Below, piece by piece: positions 21,649-32,125 of a stretch of 64,000 bases of DNA (positions are counted from its first letter, which is position 1; each line of letters opens with the position of its first letter). The notes under the pieces are model-generated. The model ran no database searches, was not told the origin of the DNA, and was given only the letters and a program-made list of their open reading frames with translations. Source of the DNA: Mixophyes australis (Eukaryota; Chordata; Amphibia; Anura; Limnodynastidae); assembly GCA_036250195.1 (NCBI GenBank), contig JAVHZZ010000011.1:61002919-61066918 (forward strand). Reading direction: 5' to 3'. The position numbers were made by a program, and so were the translations under genes.

Positions 21649-22700
21649 CCACACTAAGGACTTCTACAAGTACCTGCGGCTGCACCATTGGATCACTGAC
21701 CTTCTGCATCTGGCTCGCCCTCTGAGCCTGCCGCAGCCTTTGCGTTATATTAAATTGACCAGGGCTAACAATAAAGGCGTCACTTTTGATATCAACACTT
21801 AAACACTATTACGGACCCACCTAAACATGCCTCTCAGACTAAATGGGAATCTGATCTTGACCTCTCTTCAGCTCAATGGAAAAACATTTATAATAATTTA
21901 TCTAACATTTCTAAATGCACTAGCCATATAGAAATGTTTCTGAAGCTCCTATATAGGACTTACATCACTCTGTCCCGCCTCCACAAGACATGGCCTTCTC
22001 ACCCCCAGCTGTGTTGGTGCCACTGTAGAGCTGTTGGAGATATTCTCCATGTGTTCTGGTTACATCCGATTATTCAACTGCTCTGGTCCACGGTCATCCA
22101 ATTAGCAGAAAATGTCACCAAAGTGTTGCTACCTCCATCCCCACTCCGTGCCTCCTTCATTTATTCCCTCTTTAATTTTTTCCGAAACACTACAGATATG
22201 TATGGGGCAATCTCCTCATAGCTGCTAGAGTGGCAAACACGCAACAATGTAAGCAACACCCCCCACCCCACCAGTCACAAAATTGCTGCCAAAATTCAGT
22301 TCAGCTTGTAAATGGAGATGCATGATGTCCCTTACTCTATGCTACCATCCTCGCCCTTAGTCAAATGGATGGCCTGACATGAGTTCACTACAGACGGAGA
22401 AGGCTCTAGCCTACTACAACCACCTGCCCTGTTTAACCCATCTGTCTCTGACACACCGACCTTTTCCCCTCCATTTACTTATGTGAGACACACCACTGCC
22501 CGGTTTTAGTTGCCTATGTGTCCAAGGGATTTCTTAATACTTGTCTACCATTTCATTTCTATTTAGTCATGTTATCTGTTATGTCTGCTCCCCACTATGT
22601 AACCCTCCTTACCACCTGTACCTCCCCCTTAACATATAAGTCTCTAATCAAAAATAATAGTGTTAAAAAAATGGATTTTGTCTTTAATAAAATTGCAAGT
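21649..22700 (+). pseudogene. LINE-1a ORF2, C-terminal part and 3' end
   Basis: The reading resumes after the hAT element with TKDFYKYLRLHHWITDLL (frame aside). It continues with a Cys/His-like region containing CWCHCRAVGDILHVFWLHP at about 22010-22068 in a 95-codon frame (21934-22221). The Cys-rich segment matches the usual end of L1-type ORF2. An AATAAAATTGCAAG stretch near 22687 may mark the 3' end. Confidence 0.72.
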
Positions 22701-22732
22701 TTTAAAAAATGACAGCAGAGTGCCGAGAATCT

Positions 22733-22930
22733 GATGCTTAGTAAATATAACCCCTGGTCCTGATGGCTTCCCTATATTATACTACAGAACCTTCTCACAA
22801 ATCTTACTCTGGCATCAAACTTCCACTATAATCATATTCTACATAGGGGAAAATTTAATGCATACTATGCACTCCACGATTATTGCCATTCCCAAACCAA
22901 ACATATGTGCTAACTATCACTAAATATATA
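22733..22930 (+). pseudogene. Third L1-type RT fragment
   Basis: Reads TPGPDGFPILYYRTFSQ and then STIIAIPKPNICANYH, which are RT blocks 0 and 1 of an L1-type LINE. This repeats blocks already present in LINE-1a, so it is a separate short copy lying just past its 3' end. Confidence 0.62.
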
Positions 22931-23587
22931 TATATTAAGAAAGACAAGAATTAGTTAAGGATGATTATTTATGAGGCTAATCATGAGGACGCATGTGACT
23001 TTTATCACATGGATTGTATACTATTGCTGGTTTTTATAGAGCAAGATGTTTTTAATTAATGTTTATTATACTGTATGTACATCACATTATTTTATTACAG
23101 TATATTAATGGATGAATTTTTTTTCATGTTCACCTGACTTTGTATCATGTGATCACAATGGGAACTATAAATAGTGCAAGTCCAGTGGACAGGGACCTAA
23201 CCTTGGCAAAGACCCTCTTATTGGGCTGAAACGTGTCGGACAGTGCAAGTAAAGTGCTACAGGTCTGTCTACTGAAAACTATTACATCAGGGAGAAGAGT
23301 TGGCTGTCAGCAATATCCCGGGATTGAATCAACATCTTTGTCATACGCCTAACATTGATCTTTATCCGTTAGGTGTACCTATACACCTCATTCATTTTTT
23401 CTATGTCTAGTGTGTTGTTCAATAAAAAATGTTGTTTTGTCATAAAACATATTGCACTAGATTATTATTTTCTTGTGTGTGGATCATCCTATGACGAGAT
23501 TCAATTTATAGTATTGCACCATATGAGGACATAAAGACCTTACACGATACACGTGAATCTCAAGACGAAGATATAATAAGCTTAATA
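22931..23587. other. Unassigned, with hammerhead-like motif
   Basis: AT-rich, no coding sequence. A hammerhead-like core is at 23199-23240 (see separate entry). Confidence 0.35.
23199..23240 (+). ncRNA. Degenerate hammerhead-ribozyme-like motif
   Basis: CTTGGCAAAGACCC, a short loop, GGGCTGAAAC, then GTGTCGGAC. The CCC/GGG stem II followed by GAAAC is hammerhead-like. The CUGANGA part reads TTGGCAAA and would not be active. Such motifs occur in Penelope-like and SINE-like elements of amphibians. Assignment is tentative. Confidence 0.3.
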
Positions 23588-23869
23588 CCTATAGGTAGGG
23601 TCGGACTGGCCCGCCGGGGGACCGGTGTATCCACCGGTAGGCCCCGACCCTGATCGCTCCTCTCTTCGTTGGTGGGGGGAGTGCATAACTGAAGGAAAAA
23701 AAAAAACAAACCTTGCGTGACTGCGGCACCGGCTCCGTACGCACTGAATGCCGGGCGTGACGTAATCACGCCCGACATTCAGTGAGCAGCGCCGCAGACA
23801 GAAGACAGAAGACAGAAGAGAAGAGAGTAGCAGATAGAAAAGGTAAGTGAGGGAATGGAAGAAAGAAGT

Positions 23870-24205
23870 GGGACATGAGGGCAGAGTGAAGGGGGACATG
23901 ATGGCAGAGTGAAGGGGGACATGATGGCAGAGTGAAGGGGGACATGAAGGCAGAGTGAAGGGGGACATGAAGGCAGAGTGAAGGGGGAGCATGATGGCAG
24001 AGTGAAGGGGGAGCATGATGGCAGAGTGAATGGGGAGCATGATGGCAGACTGAAGGGGGAGCATAAAGGCAGACTGAAGGAGGAGCATGATGGCAGACTG
24101 AAGGGGGAGAATGATGGCAGACTGAAGGGGGAGCATGATGGCAGACTGAAGGGGGAGCATGATGGTAGAGTGAAGGGGGAGCATGATGGCAGAGTGAAGG
24201 GCTAA
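23870..24205 (+). repeat. 26-27-bp minisatellite
   Basis: About 12-13 units of GGGGGAGCATGATGGCAGAG-TGAA type, with early units of 26 bp lacking one base. Because 27 is a multiple of three, both strands stay open and give repetitive peptides (e.g. KGEHDGRV). I regard these as by-products. Confidence 0.9.
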
Positions 24206-24400
24206 GCATGAAGGGGCTGGAGGAAGGCCTAAGTATTAATTGTTGGTCCTATTGTTTTAATGACAGGGCTGGTTGGAATCTTCTAAATGTACTAATTTTT
24301 TCCAAATAGGGCCCTCAAGCCGCAACTAAAGAAACCTGCAGCTACAGGTGGTAAAAGTGACAACAGGTACAACAGTCTGTCAAATATTCTGAGTCTAGTG

Positions 24401-24738
24401 CAGGCTTAGCTAACCTGTGGCACTCCAGGGGGTAAATGTATGAATGTGCGGGTTCTTCAACACCCGCGTGTTCAGCGTGTTCGGCGATTAAATTTCAAGC
24501 GGCGCTGCATTGTAAAGGGAAACTTCCCTTTACAATGCAGCGCCGCTTGAAATTTAATCACCGAACACGCTGAACACGCGGGTGTTGAAGAACCCGCACG
24601 TTCATACATTTACCCCCAGGTGTTGTGAAACTACAAGTCTCAGCACACCCTTCCAGCAATAATCTGCTATATATTGGCAAAGCATGCTGGGGCTTGTAGT
24701 TTCACAACACCTGGAGTGCCACAGGTTAGCCAAGCCTG
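24401..24738 (-). mobile_element. hAT MITE carrying a second MITE
   Basis: Same hairpin MITE as at 19784-19931, with duplication GTCTAGTG at 24393-24400 and 24739-24746. It is interrupted by the palindromic element 24429-24616. Confidence 0.85.
24429..24616. mobile_element. Palindromic Harbinger-type MITE
   Basis: 188 bp, almost a perfect inverted repeat over its whole length. Ends GGGGTAAATGTATGAA and its complement; centre at 24522-24523. A 3-bp duplication CAG flanks it at 24426-24428 and 24617-24619. This fits the CWG target of PIF/Harbinger elements. As single-stranded DNA it would form a hairpin with a stem of about 93 bp. Confidence 0.82.
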
Positions 24739-25381
24739 GTCTAGTGGGACAATCCCGATTTATGCTGACTGTTCTGCCCAATCTAAGGGGCAGGTCAGAC
24801 TGTGTGCTCTTTATACACACACTGCATTCTTTATATACTACACTATGATGCTAGCTGTCCTCCGTGGGCTGACCACTCCCCCTCTAGCATCTAGACTCAT
24901 CTCTATGATGGCTGGCCACACCCCCTCTGGTGGGCCCCTAGCATTGCAGTCCCCCGGTGGGCCCTTCATGCCCCAGTCCGACACTGCCTATAGGGGAGAC
25001 TTCATGATGGAATATGTTGCACGATCTTTTATGATTATGAAGGCACCATCACAAGTTTGTGTTTTGTAAGTCTTCTCACAAAAGGGGATCTACACTTTGG
25101 AGATTAGTCCAGGATACCTACTATCACATTTCATTGGATTTTATATTGATTAGGACATTTTCTTATTCACACAGTGTTGCACTTGAGTATTTCTTTTGCT
25201 AGCTTTATTTTTACACTGAAATTTAAGTTGATCTAGGCAGTGCCGTAACTAGACATTTTAGTACCCTGGGGAGATAGGGCACCGGCGCCCACCATCTAAG
25301 TGGGAGTGGCATTTGACAAGTGGGTGTGGCCAACCTAATGTGTGGGTGTGGCTATCACTTTACTGAAATAATTCTTTATGT

Positions 25382-26173
25382 ATATACCGTATATACTCGA
25401 GTATAAGTCGACCCGAATATAAGCCGAGGCACCTAATTTTACCCCCAAAAAAATGGGAAAACTTATCGACTCGATTATAAGCATAGGGTGGGAAATGCAG
25501 CAGCTATTTCCATGTGCTGAACAGGTCTTGTACTTTAAATAATAGTATAAATAATAGGCTGTCTGCAGTAAGTGAGCTGGAACCTTGAATCCCCGAGAGG
25601 GGAGATATATACAGTGGTGTGTGGATACTCATGGTGGATTGCACAAAATCCTGTATTAATACGACCAGGAAGAAAAGTGCCAAAGTTAATGGTTATCGTT
25701 GTGTGATATGAGTTGGAAGCTGGTGGAATGCAGCGTCTTGCCCCTGTGTACCTATTTGTGCAGGTTGTACAATTTCCTGAGTGGGGAAGAGATAACGCCT
25801 GTTATGTGGACTCTGTTGGTAGCAGTGGTGTAACCGGATAACCACTGGGAGAGTGCGCACTGTAGTCTGAGTGAGTCCTGTGTTTCTAGCGGTGGTTGTA
25901 TAATTACCTGAGGTAAGTGGAATCTGCGTCTGTAATGATCTCGCTATCGGTGGTGGTGGACATGCGGTAGGGTCAGCCAGTGATGTAGTGATGCTGTAGC
26001 CCACTAGACGCACGAAAGCCCACCACAGCAATTACAGTTGTACGGTGGCTGTCTCAGACCAAAAATCATTTTTTAAAGGGGCGGGACAACCCTCACTCGA
26101 GTATAAGCCGAGGGGGTTTTTTTCAGCACCAAAAAATTTGCTGAAAAACTCGGTTTATACTCGAGTATATACA

Positions 26174-26180
<7 letters not shown>
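25382..26180. mobile_element. TIR element with CTCGAG-centred ends
   Basis: Inverted ends CGTATATACTCGAGTATAA. Just inside one end, GCACCAAAAAATTTGCTGAA gives a short stem-loop. About 0.8 kb with a non-repetitive centre (a 112-codon minus frame at 25693-26031 of unknown meaning, four codon differences from its partner at 34881-35219). Superfamily not assigned. Confidence 0.6.
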
Positions 26181-26216
<36 letters not shown>

Positions 26217-26740
26217 GTGGTGGGATTCCAATAAATTAACAACCGGCTCTCTGCCCTAATGATCATTTAGAGTATGTAAAAAATATATAGCGATAGTTAT
26301 TCTAATATTTTATGCACTTAATACTCAAATAAGAGCAGCAAAACTGTCTGTGTGTTAAGGAATTTAGACTGTAAGCCCCAATGGGGCAGGGAGTGACGTA
26401 AATGAGTTCCCTGTACAGCAGTGCAGAAGAAATTCATAAGTTTAGTTGTCTTATGTAGAGGACAAAGTATATACTTATTTTACATAAACTGTTGTGGGCA
26501 TCAATTTAAGGGGGGGTTCACATATACTTAATTTGAATTGTGATACTAAATTGTCTGTATTATTCATATAATGCCTTAATGTAACTCAAATACTGCAGTA
26601 TGTGTAGGTTAAAGTTACTTTAATATATTGTGACAAAAATTCTCATGTCTTATCCTTGTCTCTCAAACAAACATTTTGTGTAGTTGAAATCCTTTTAATA
26701 TTATTAATTTACTTCATATGAGAGAGAGAGAGAGAGAGAG

Positions 26741-26885
26741 ATTAACTTACAAGAGCTTGGTGCTTCTGCCCATAAGTTCCGCAGTGGAACGCACGTTCCA
26801 CTGACAGGAAGTTCGGCATTTGGAACGCAAACTTGTTGTCCACTGCGGAACTTATGGGCACAAGCATCAGTCTCTTGTAACTTAA
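26741..26885. repeat. Foldback segment in hAT-C
   Basis: CCCATAAGTTCCGCAGTGGA and its complement TCCACTGCGGAACTTATGGG form an imperfect hairpin, preceded by (GA)n. The copy in the right arm is at 34012-34148. Confidence 0.75.
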
Positions 26886-27284
26886 TATATCTCTTTCTTT
26901 AGCCCTTAAGCGGAACTAAAGAGCTGAAGGTATGGAGGCAGGTAGCGGGCGGCTGCTGCGCCCCCTTGGCCTTGCGCCCTGGGTGATGGCACCACCCGCA
27001 CCACCCTCGTTACGGCCCTGGATCTAGGACATGTCGTACCCAACTATAAATCTGTCCACACGTTTTAAATTTACCTCCTCCTCCAATGTAACATGGTTTT
27101 TAACATGGTTTTGTCCAGGTGCAAAGTTACTCCTTTTTTATGCTTTGCTCTCCTTAATGACTCTATGTGAATAAGATAGCACTGGAATATTTCCTGATAT
27201 TGTTTTTTATTTATTTACATAGTGCAGTAGTGCAAAGACTAAGGATTTCTGGTAATGAATAGAGAAACGTTTTCAGAAATATCC

Positions 27285-27770
27285 ATAATCCTTACTGGCA
27301 GTCACATTTACCCAGACTACAAATGGTGATAGACAGCATCGAAGAGGCAGGGTTGAAAGCTAACCCAAAGAAATGCTGTATAGGAATGTGGTGGTAAATT
27401 ACCTTGGATACAAAATAGGCAGAGGCTTGGTAAAACCCCTACATAATAAAATTAAAGCTATTCAAAAGTGGCCCAACTGGTAAAGAAGAAACAAGTAAGA
27501 GCCTTTTAAGGATCATGACATATTATCACAATTTTGCCACCTTAGCTGTCCTTTGATAGACCTTAACAAGGGAAAACAGCCCTCACGATAAAGTTTAATT
27601 CTAAAATGTAAAATGCTTTTCAGACAACAAAGGTAGCATTACAGACTCAGACAGTTTTGGTAACACCAGGCTAGAAGAGGAATTTGTCAAAGTATAAAGA
27701 TTGGAAATAAGTAGAGAATGGTACTGTGTAGCTGTCCTTATTAAGAGTTACACCAGATACTGATAATCAT
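27285..27770 (+). pseudogene. Ty3/Gypsy RT to RNase H fragment, left arm
   Basis: Reads SIEEAGLKANPKKC, NYLGYKIGRGLVKP, IKAIQKWPN, then ALQTQTVLVTPGLEEEF, and a CVAVLI stretch where the RNase H start should be. These are Gypsy RT thumb and connection landmarks. Stops are frequent. The same sequence is in the right arm on the minus strand. The two arms part at 27709/33186. Confidence 0.75.
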
Positions 27771-28743
27771 ATCCACCGTACAGAACAAGAACAGTGAAGT
27801 TTGCCATTTATAAATACTAAATAAGACCTAATATTGAGAAGTTTTTCAAGTAAGGTACCTAGATTAAACATTTATTAATATTTAAACTGAGTATACAAAG
27901 GTACATATAGTACAAGAGAGACTTTATACAATTCAGAAAACATACAAATGTTTGCAATTCATTTTGTCCAGTGTACGAAGTGCATTATATAATTTTCTCA
28001 TTTTGTCACAGTCTTGTATGTCTTAAATGTTATATGAGTAGAACACAGTTTTGCTGTTTGACCGTAAATATGAAGATTTGGCATTGCACATATCAATATT
28101 ACCTGTATATTTTGATACATGCAGCTCAAAATACAGTGTAAAACTGCAGCCAATTAAAAATATGCTTTAAGTAGAAAAAAAATTACCAGACACACAGTTA
28201 CTCTGAGCTGGCAGATGACCACAGGATTGCCCATGCAGCACAGGAGCAAAAGCTTTTCCAAGAAGCAGAACAGGACAGTCATTGTTGCAAGGAGCTGATT
28301 GTCAAATACTTAGTTTTCATTGGACCTATACAATTTTTTTCTGGTATTATTACCTTCCTTGGGCTCAGTCACGGAAGCCCCCACTGGCCGCCTATTGACT
28401 TTTATTGAACATTCATATATATTTTCTGGGCTCTTGTTTATATGTGTTAGCAGCACTCTTTTAAATATATTGATTATGCATGTCATTTTATATGTTCATT
28501 TTATACATTGTATTTGATACATTAAATGTATGTAATCCTTTTCATTTATCCGCTTTTCACTCAGACTTATATATCTGTGCTAGCTTGATTTCCATTATCT
28601 ATTCATATTAGCCACCCCATGTTCTTGTTCATCGTTCATTTATTTACCTACAGAGGACAATTGAGCGCTATCACTATATTACTTCGTATATTACTTTGTT
28701 ATTCTGAATTGGTGCATCTCCAATGGTGGTGCCACACTTTTGT
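27771..28743. other. Spacer, left side
   Basis: AT-rich, no recognisable gene or repeat ends. An 8-bp duplication ATGTACAC begins at 28744. Confidence 0.3.
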
Positions 28744-28808
28744 ATGTACACTAGAGATGGGCGGGTCCGGTTCTCTGAGAACCGAACCCACCCGAACTTT
28801 GGGTATCC

Positions 28809-28836
28809 GAGTACCGAGCTGCGCAGCTCGGTACTC
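28809..28836. repeat. 28-bp perfect palindrome
   Basis: GAGTACCGAGCTGC followed exactly by its reverse complement, 57 bp inside the left end of hAT-B. Could be a transposase-binding or structural site. Confidence 0.9.
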
Positions 28837-29100
28837 TCCCGCCCATTCCGAATCCAAATCGAGGCCGAACGTCATTGTGACGTCGTCGGATCTCGGGGCG
28901 CGGTTCTCGCGATACTTCAACTTTATAAATACACGCCTCCACAGCAATCCATCGCCATTTGACAGAGGGAGAGAGCAGGGTGTAGTCATAGGCTAATTAG
29001 AGCAGGGACAGAGAATACAATATTGTTCTTGCAATTGCTCTAACCAAAATCGCTAGTGCAGAGAGGAGGATAGAGGTTTATTATTTTTTCTTCATATTTG

Positions 29101-30390
29101 GCACTCCCCAGCGCTTTTGGGGTGTCCCCCATAATTGTGCATAAATATTTCTGGCTGTCAAAAGTCATATCTGTCAGCAGTATCTACTAAATAATTTTTA
29201 GCACTCCTCAGTGCTTTTGGGGTGTCCTCCCTAATTGTGCATTAATATTTCTGGCTGTCAAAAGTCATATCTGTCAGCAGTATCTACTAAATAATTTGTA
29301 GCACACCTCAGTGCTTTTGGGGTGTCCTCCCTAATTGTGCATTAATATTTCTGGCTGTCAAAAGTCATATCTGTCAGCAGTATCTACTAAATAATTTGTA
29401 GCACTCCTCAGTGCTTTTGGGGTGTCCTCCCTAATTGTGCATTAATATTTCTGGCTGTCAAAAGTCATTTCTGTCAGCAGTATCTACTAAATAATTTGTA
29501 GCACTCCTCAGTGCTTTTGGGGTGTCCTCCCTAATTGTGCATTAATATTTCTGGCTGTCAAAAGTCATTTCTGTCAGCAGTATCTACTAAATAATTTTTA
29601 GCACTCCTCAGTGCTTTTGGGGTGTCCTCCCTAATTGTGCATTAATATTTCTGGCTGTCAAAAGTCATATCTGTCAGCAGTATCTACTAAATAAGTTTTA
29701 GCACTCCTCAGTGCTTTTGGGGTGTCCTCCCTAATTGTGCATTAATATTTCTGGCTGTCAAAAGTCATATCTGTCAGCAGTATCTACTAAATAATTTGTA
29801 GCACTCCTCAGTGCTTTTGGGGTGTCCTCCCTAATTGTGCATTAATATTTCTGGCTGTCAAAAGTCATTTCTGTCAGCAGTATCTACTAAATAATTTTTA
29901 GCACTCCTCAGTGCTTTTGGGGTGTCCTCCCTAATTGTGCATTAATATTTCTGGCTGTCAAAAGTCATATCTGTCAGCAGTATCTACTAAATAATTTTTA
30001 GCACTCCTCAGTGCTTTTGGGGTGTCCTCCCTAATTGTGCATTAATATTTCTGGCTGTCAAAAGGCATATCTGTCAGCAGTATCTACTAAATAATTTGTA
30101 GCACTCCTCAGTGCTTTTGGGGTGTCCTCCCTAATTGTGCATTAATATTTCTGGCTGTCAAAAGTCATATCTGTCAGCAGTATCTACCAAATAATTTTTA
30201 GCACTCCTCAGTGCTTTTGGGGTGTCCTCCCTAATTGTGCATTAATATTTCTGGCTACCAAATAATTTTTAGCACTCCTCTGTGTTTTTGGGGTGTCTCC
30301 CATAATTGTGCATAAATATTTCTGGCTGTCAAAAGTCATACCTGTCAGCAGTATCTACCAAATAATTTTTAGCACTCCCCAGTGCTTTGC
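29101..30390 (+). repeat. Tandem array, 100-bp period
   Basis: Units start GCACTCCTCAGTGCTTTTGG at 29101, 29201, 29301 and so on to 30201, in exact 100-bp steps, then one unit shortened by a deletion near 30257-30270 and a last unit into the coding frame. About 13 units, differing at only a few positions. The array ends immediately before the ATG at 30398. Confidence 0.95.
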
Positions 30391-30397
30391 GCTCAGA

Positions 30398-31057
30398 ATG
30401 GATTCAAAGCAGTCCACATATGATCAGAATGAGCAGCCAGGTACTGTCACCAGTTCTGATGTTAGTGTTCCCAGTACGTCATCTGGCCAAGGCGATGTCA
30501 AACAACAGAGTGTTTCCAAATTAGTGCAAAAAACAAAAAACAAATTTTTTTTTACTGTATTGAAGCGAAAAAGAAGTGTAACTGAGCAAAAGTTAAGTGA
30601 CAATAAAAAAAAAATTGCAAGCATGCCATTCTACACACGCAGTGGCAAAGAGAGAATGAAGCCTTCACCTTTGGCTATTAGTGGCAGATCCCAAAAAGTT
30701 ACCCAGCCTACAATTGGTGCACAACTACTGTTACGCGTCAAAGCCGAGCTGCAAGATAACAGTAAGGCATTAGAGGAGAATGTTTGCTCTGATTCACAAA
30801 TGACAACAATCCCTGTAGAGAGTCCATCCAACAGTGGGATGTCTAATCGTGAGCATTCTGCTGATGTGTGCCTTAATAGCCCGAGTGTAGCCGGTGATAC
30901 CCAAATTGAGGATGCCACTTTGGAATTAGAAGAGGATGAGGGGGAGATTTGTGTAGGCGACGAGGGCGCTAATGATGATGTTGATGATTATGATGCAGAC
31001 AGATACCAAATTGCCTTTCTCAATTTCTATTTATATTCTAGATTATATAACGGCTGA
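30398..31057 (+). CDS. hAT-B encoded protein of unknown function
   Basis: A 219-codon open frame starting MDSKQSTYDQNEQPG. I choose this ATG because upstream codons lie in the tandem array. The N-terminal 60 residues are Ser/Thr-rich, then comes a basic stretch with KTKNKFFFTVLKRKR (about residues 63-77) that could bind DNA or act as a nuclear signal, and then an acidic tail (EEDEGEICVGDEG, DDVDDYDAD) near residues 180-210. No BED finger or RNase-H-like catalytic core is visible. It is likely the first exon of a transposase, or an accessory protein, left after internal deletion. The frame is intact although the rest is lost. Confidence 0.55.
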   Translation: MDSKQSTYDQNEQPGTVTSSDVSVPSTSSGQGDVKQQSVSKLVQKTKNKFFFTVLKRKRSVTEQKLSDNKKKIASMPFYTRSGKERMKPSPLAISGRSQKVTQPTIGAQLLLRVKAELQDNSKALEENVCSDSQMTTIPVESPSNSGMSNREHSADVCLNSPSVAGDTQIEDATLELEEDEGEICVGDEGANDDVDDYDADRYQIAFLNFYLYSRLYNG

Positions 31058-31345
31058 ATAGTTTTCTATTTTACTCCTAGTGGAGAGAGGATCTGATGCA
31101 GACAGATTCCAAACTGCCTTTGTCCATTTCAATTTTTATTGTACAGTCTATAACGGCTGAATTTATTAGTATTTTATACAAGTGGAGGGGGGCCTAGAGA
31201 GACAGAAACCAAACTGGCTTTCTCCATGTCAATTAATATTGTACAGTCTATAATGGCTGAATTTTTTTGTTTTTTTTTTAAAAAGTGGAAGGGGGCCTAT
31301 AGAGACAGAAAGCAAACTGTCTTTTTCCATTTCTTTACATATTTA
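30990..31345 (+). repeat. Imperfect ~110-bp repeats after the hAT-B frame
   Basis: Three to four units with GACAGATACCAAATTGCC-like starts and TCTATAACGGCTGAAT in the middle, in the last codons and 3' side of the frame. Confidence 0.75.
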
Positions 31346-31736
31346 AGTATAAGTGTAGGGTGTAATATACATCCAAAGACGATGGCTGCATTGCCAATAT
31401 GCATAGATGGAGAGGAAGACAATCTGTTTTGTGTGTAGAATAAATGAAGGCCTACCAACAAAGAATTAAACTGTTTTTTTGATGATTTATTACCTCAACA
31501 ATTAGATTACTTATCTCTAAAACAGTTGGAGCACTAAATTGGGTTATTTTAGGCACAAAAACATGGATTTTCCAACAAAATAGCAAAACAAAACCAAACA
31601 AAACCAAAACCAAAACCAAAACACGCAATGGCGGTTTTGCAAAACCAAAACCAAAACCAAAACACGACGGTAATCCAGATCCAAAACCGAATCCAAAACC
31701 AAAACACGGGGGTCAGTGACCATCTCTAATGTACAC

Positions 31737-32125
31737 CCTTGCTTTAAAACAGTTGCACTTTTACTCTCCTGACCCACCTCTCCAGGAGTATGAGTAGCAC
31801 AACTGCAACTTTCTAAAAACTCTAAATATTACTGTATGAACAGTTAAACAAAGCACAATGTTCCACCTCATAGTTTGACTAACATCCAACTCTAAATGAG
31901 GACTAAAGATTTATTCCTGTCAGTTTAAACTAGCTAGAATTATAAATATATTTGTCAGGTTAGGTTGCTGGAGTTTGCTGTCTACTATGAATAGAAGCTA
32001 TATACAGACTATGTTAAACTAGTAAACAACGCCAAAAAGTCCAAAATATAGTGAAATTTGCCACAGCTAGTTTTATTACACAAGAAAAGTAATGAAACTG
32101 TAACACAATAAATCCTAGCCTCTCT
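31737..32125. other. Spacer, right side
   Basis: No gene or repeat ends recognised. Confidence 0.3.

Larger units (their letters stand above)
23596..24986 (-). mobile_element. hAT-A element, minus orientation
   Basis: Inverted ends: TAGGGTCGGACTGGCCC at 23596 and CCCCAGTCCGACACTG to 24986. The 8-bp duplication CCTATAGG is at 23588-23595 and 24987-24994. It carries a 26-27-bp minisatellite (23870-24205) and the family hairpin MITE, itself split by a Harbinger-type MITE. The half from the centre of that MITE to 24986 is repeated, inverted, at 36174-36640. Confidence 0.9.
25238..27020 (-). mobile_element. hAT-C element, left arm
   Basis: Ends CAGTGCCGTAACTAGAC and CTCGTTACGGCCCTG. The 8-bp duplication GATCTAGG is at 25230-25237 and 27021-27028. 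Nonautonomous, 1783 bp, no transposase. It holds a smaller TIR element (25382-26180), a (TA)n run and a foldback (26741-26885). The same copy is in the right arm at 33872-35674. Confidence 0.92.
25200..27164 (-). mobile_element. MITE split by hAT-C, left arm
   Basis: Two halves of the element seen whole at 32126-32436, separated by hAT-C. One half lies at 25200-25237 (truncated by the 248-bp deletion), the other at 27021-27164, ending CCTTAATGACTC. Confidence 0.7.
24534..27709. repeat. Left arm of a large inverted duplication
   Basis: Reverse complement of 33186-36640. It contains half of the Harbinger MITE, part of hAT-A, a short unique spacer, the split MITE with its hAT-C insertion, and Gypsy RT sequence. 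Identity is high by eye (a few percent difference). Relative to the right arm it lacks about 248 bp at 25199/25200. See the findings. Confidence 0.92.
28752..31728 (+). mobile_element. hAT-B element with transposon-encoded frame
   Basis: Begins TAGAGATGGGCGGG and ends GTGACCATCTCTA. The perfect 8-bp duplication ATGTACAC is at 28744-28751 and 31729-31736. 2977 bp. Order: a 28-bp palindrome near the start, a TATA-like TTTATAAATAC near 28921, a 100-bp tandem array, a 219-codon frame, an imperfect second array, and AAAACC repeats at the far end (31590-31710). No hAT catalytic or dimerisation domain, so it is probably an internal deletion derivative. Confidence 0.92.

Noticed and set aside
23978..24205. 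Open frame with repeated KGEHDGRV units, and long frames on the other strand
   Set aside because: The 27-bp minisatellite unit is a multiple of three, so open frames arise on both strands without selection.
25693..26031. 112-codon frame repeated at 34881-35219 as evidence of a conserved gene
   Set aside because: The two copies are the arms of one duplication, and four amino-acid changes in 112 codons do not indicate selection. No domain recognised.
28699..28996. Overlapping frames on both strands at the hAT-B left end
   Set aside because: They cover the transposon's terminal palindrome and promoter-like region; no domain, and both strands are open because the sequence is symmetric and GC-rich.
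29101..30390. CRISPR-like regular spacing
   Set aside because: Whole 100-bp units repeat; there are no unique spacers, and the context is a eukaryotic transposon.
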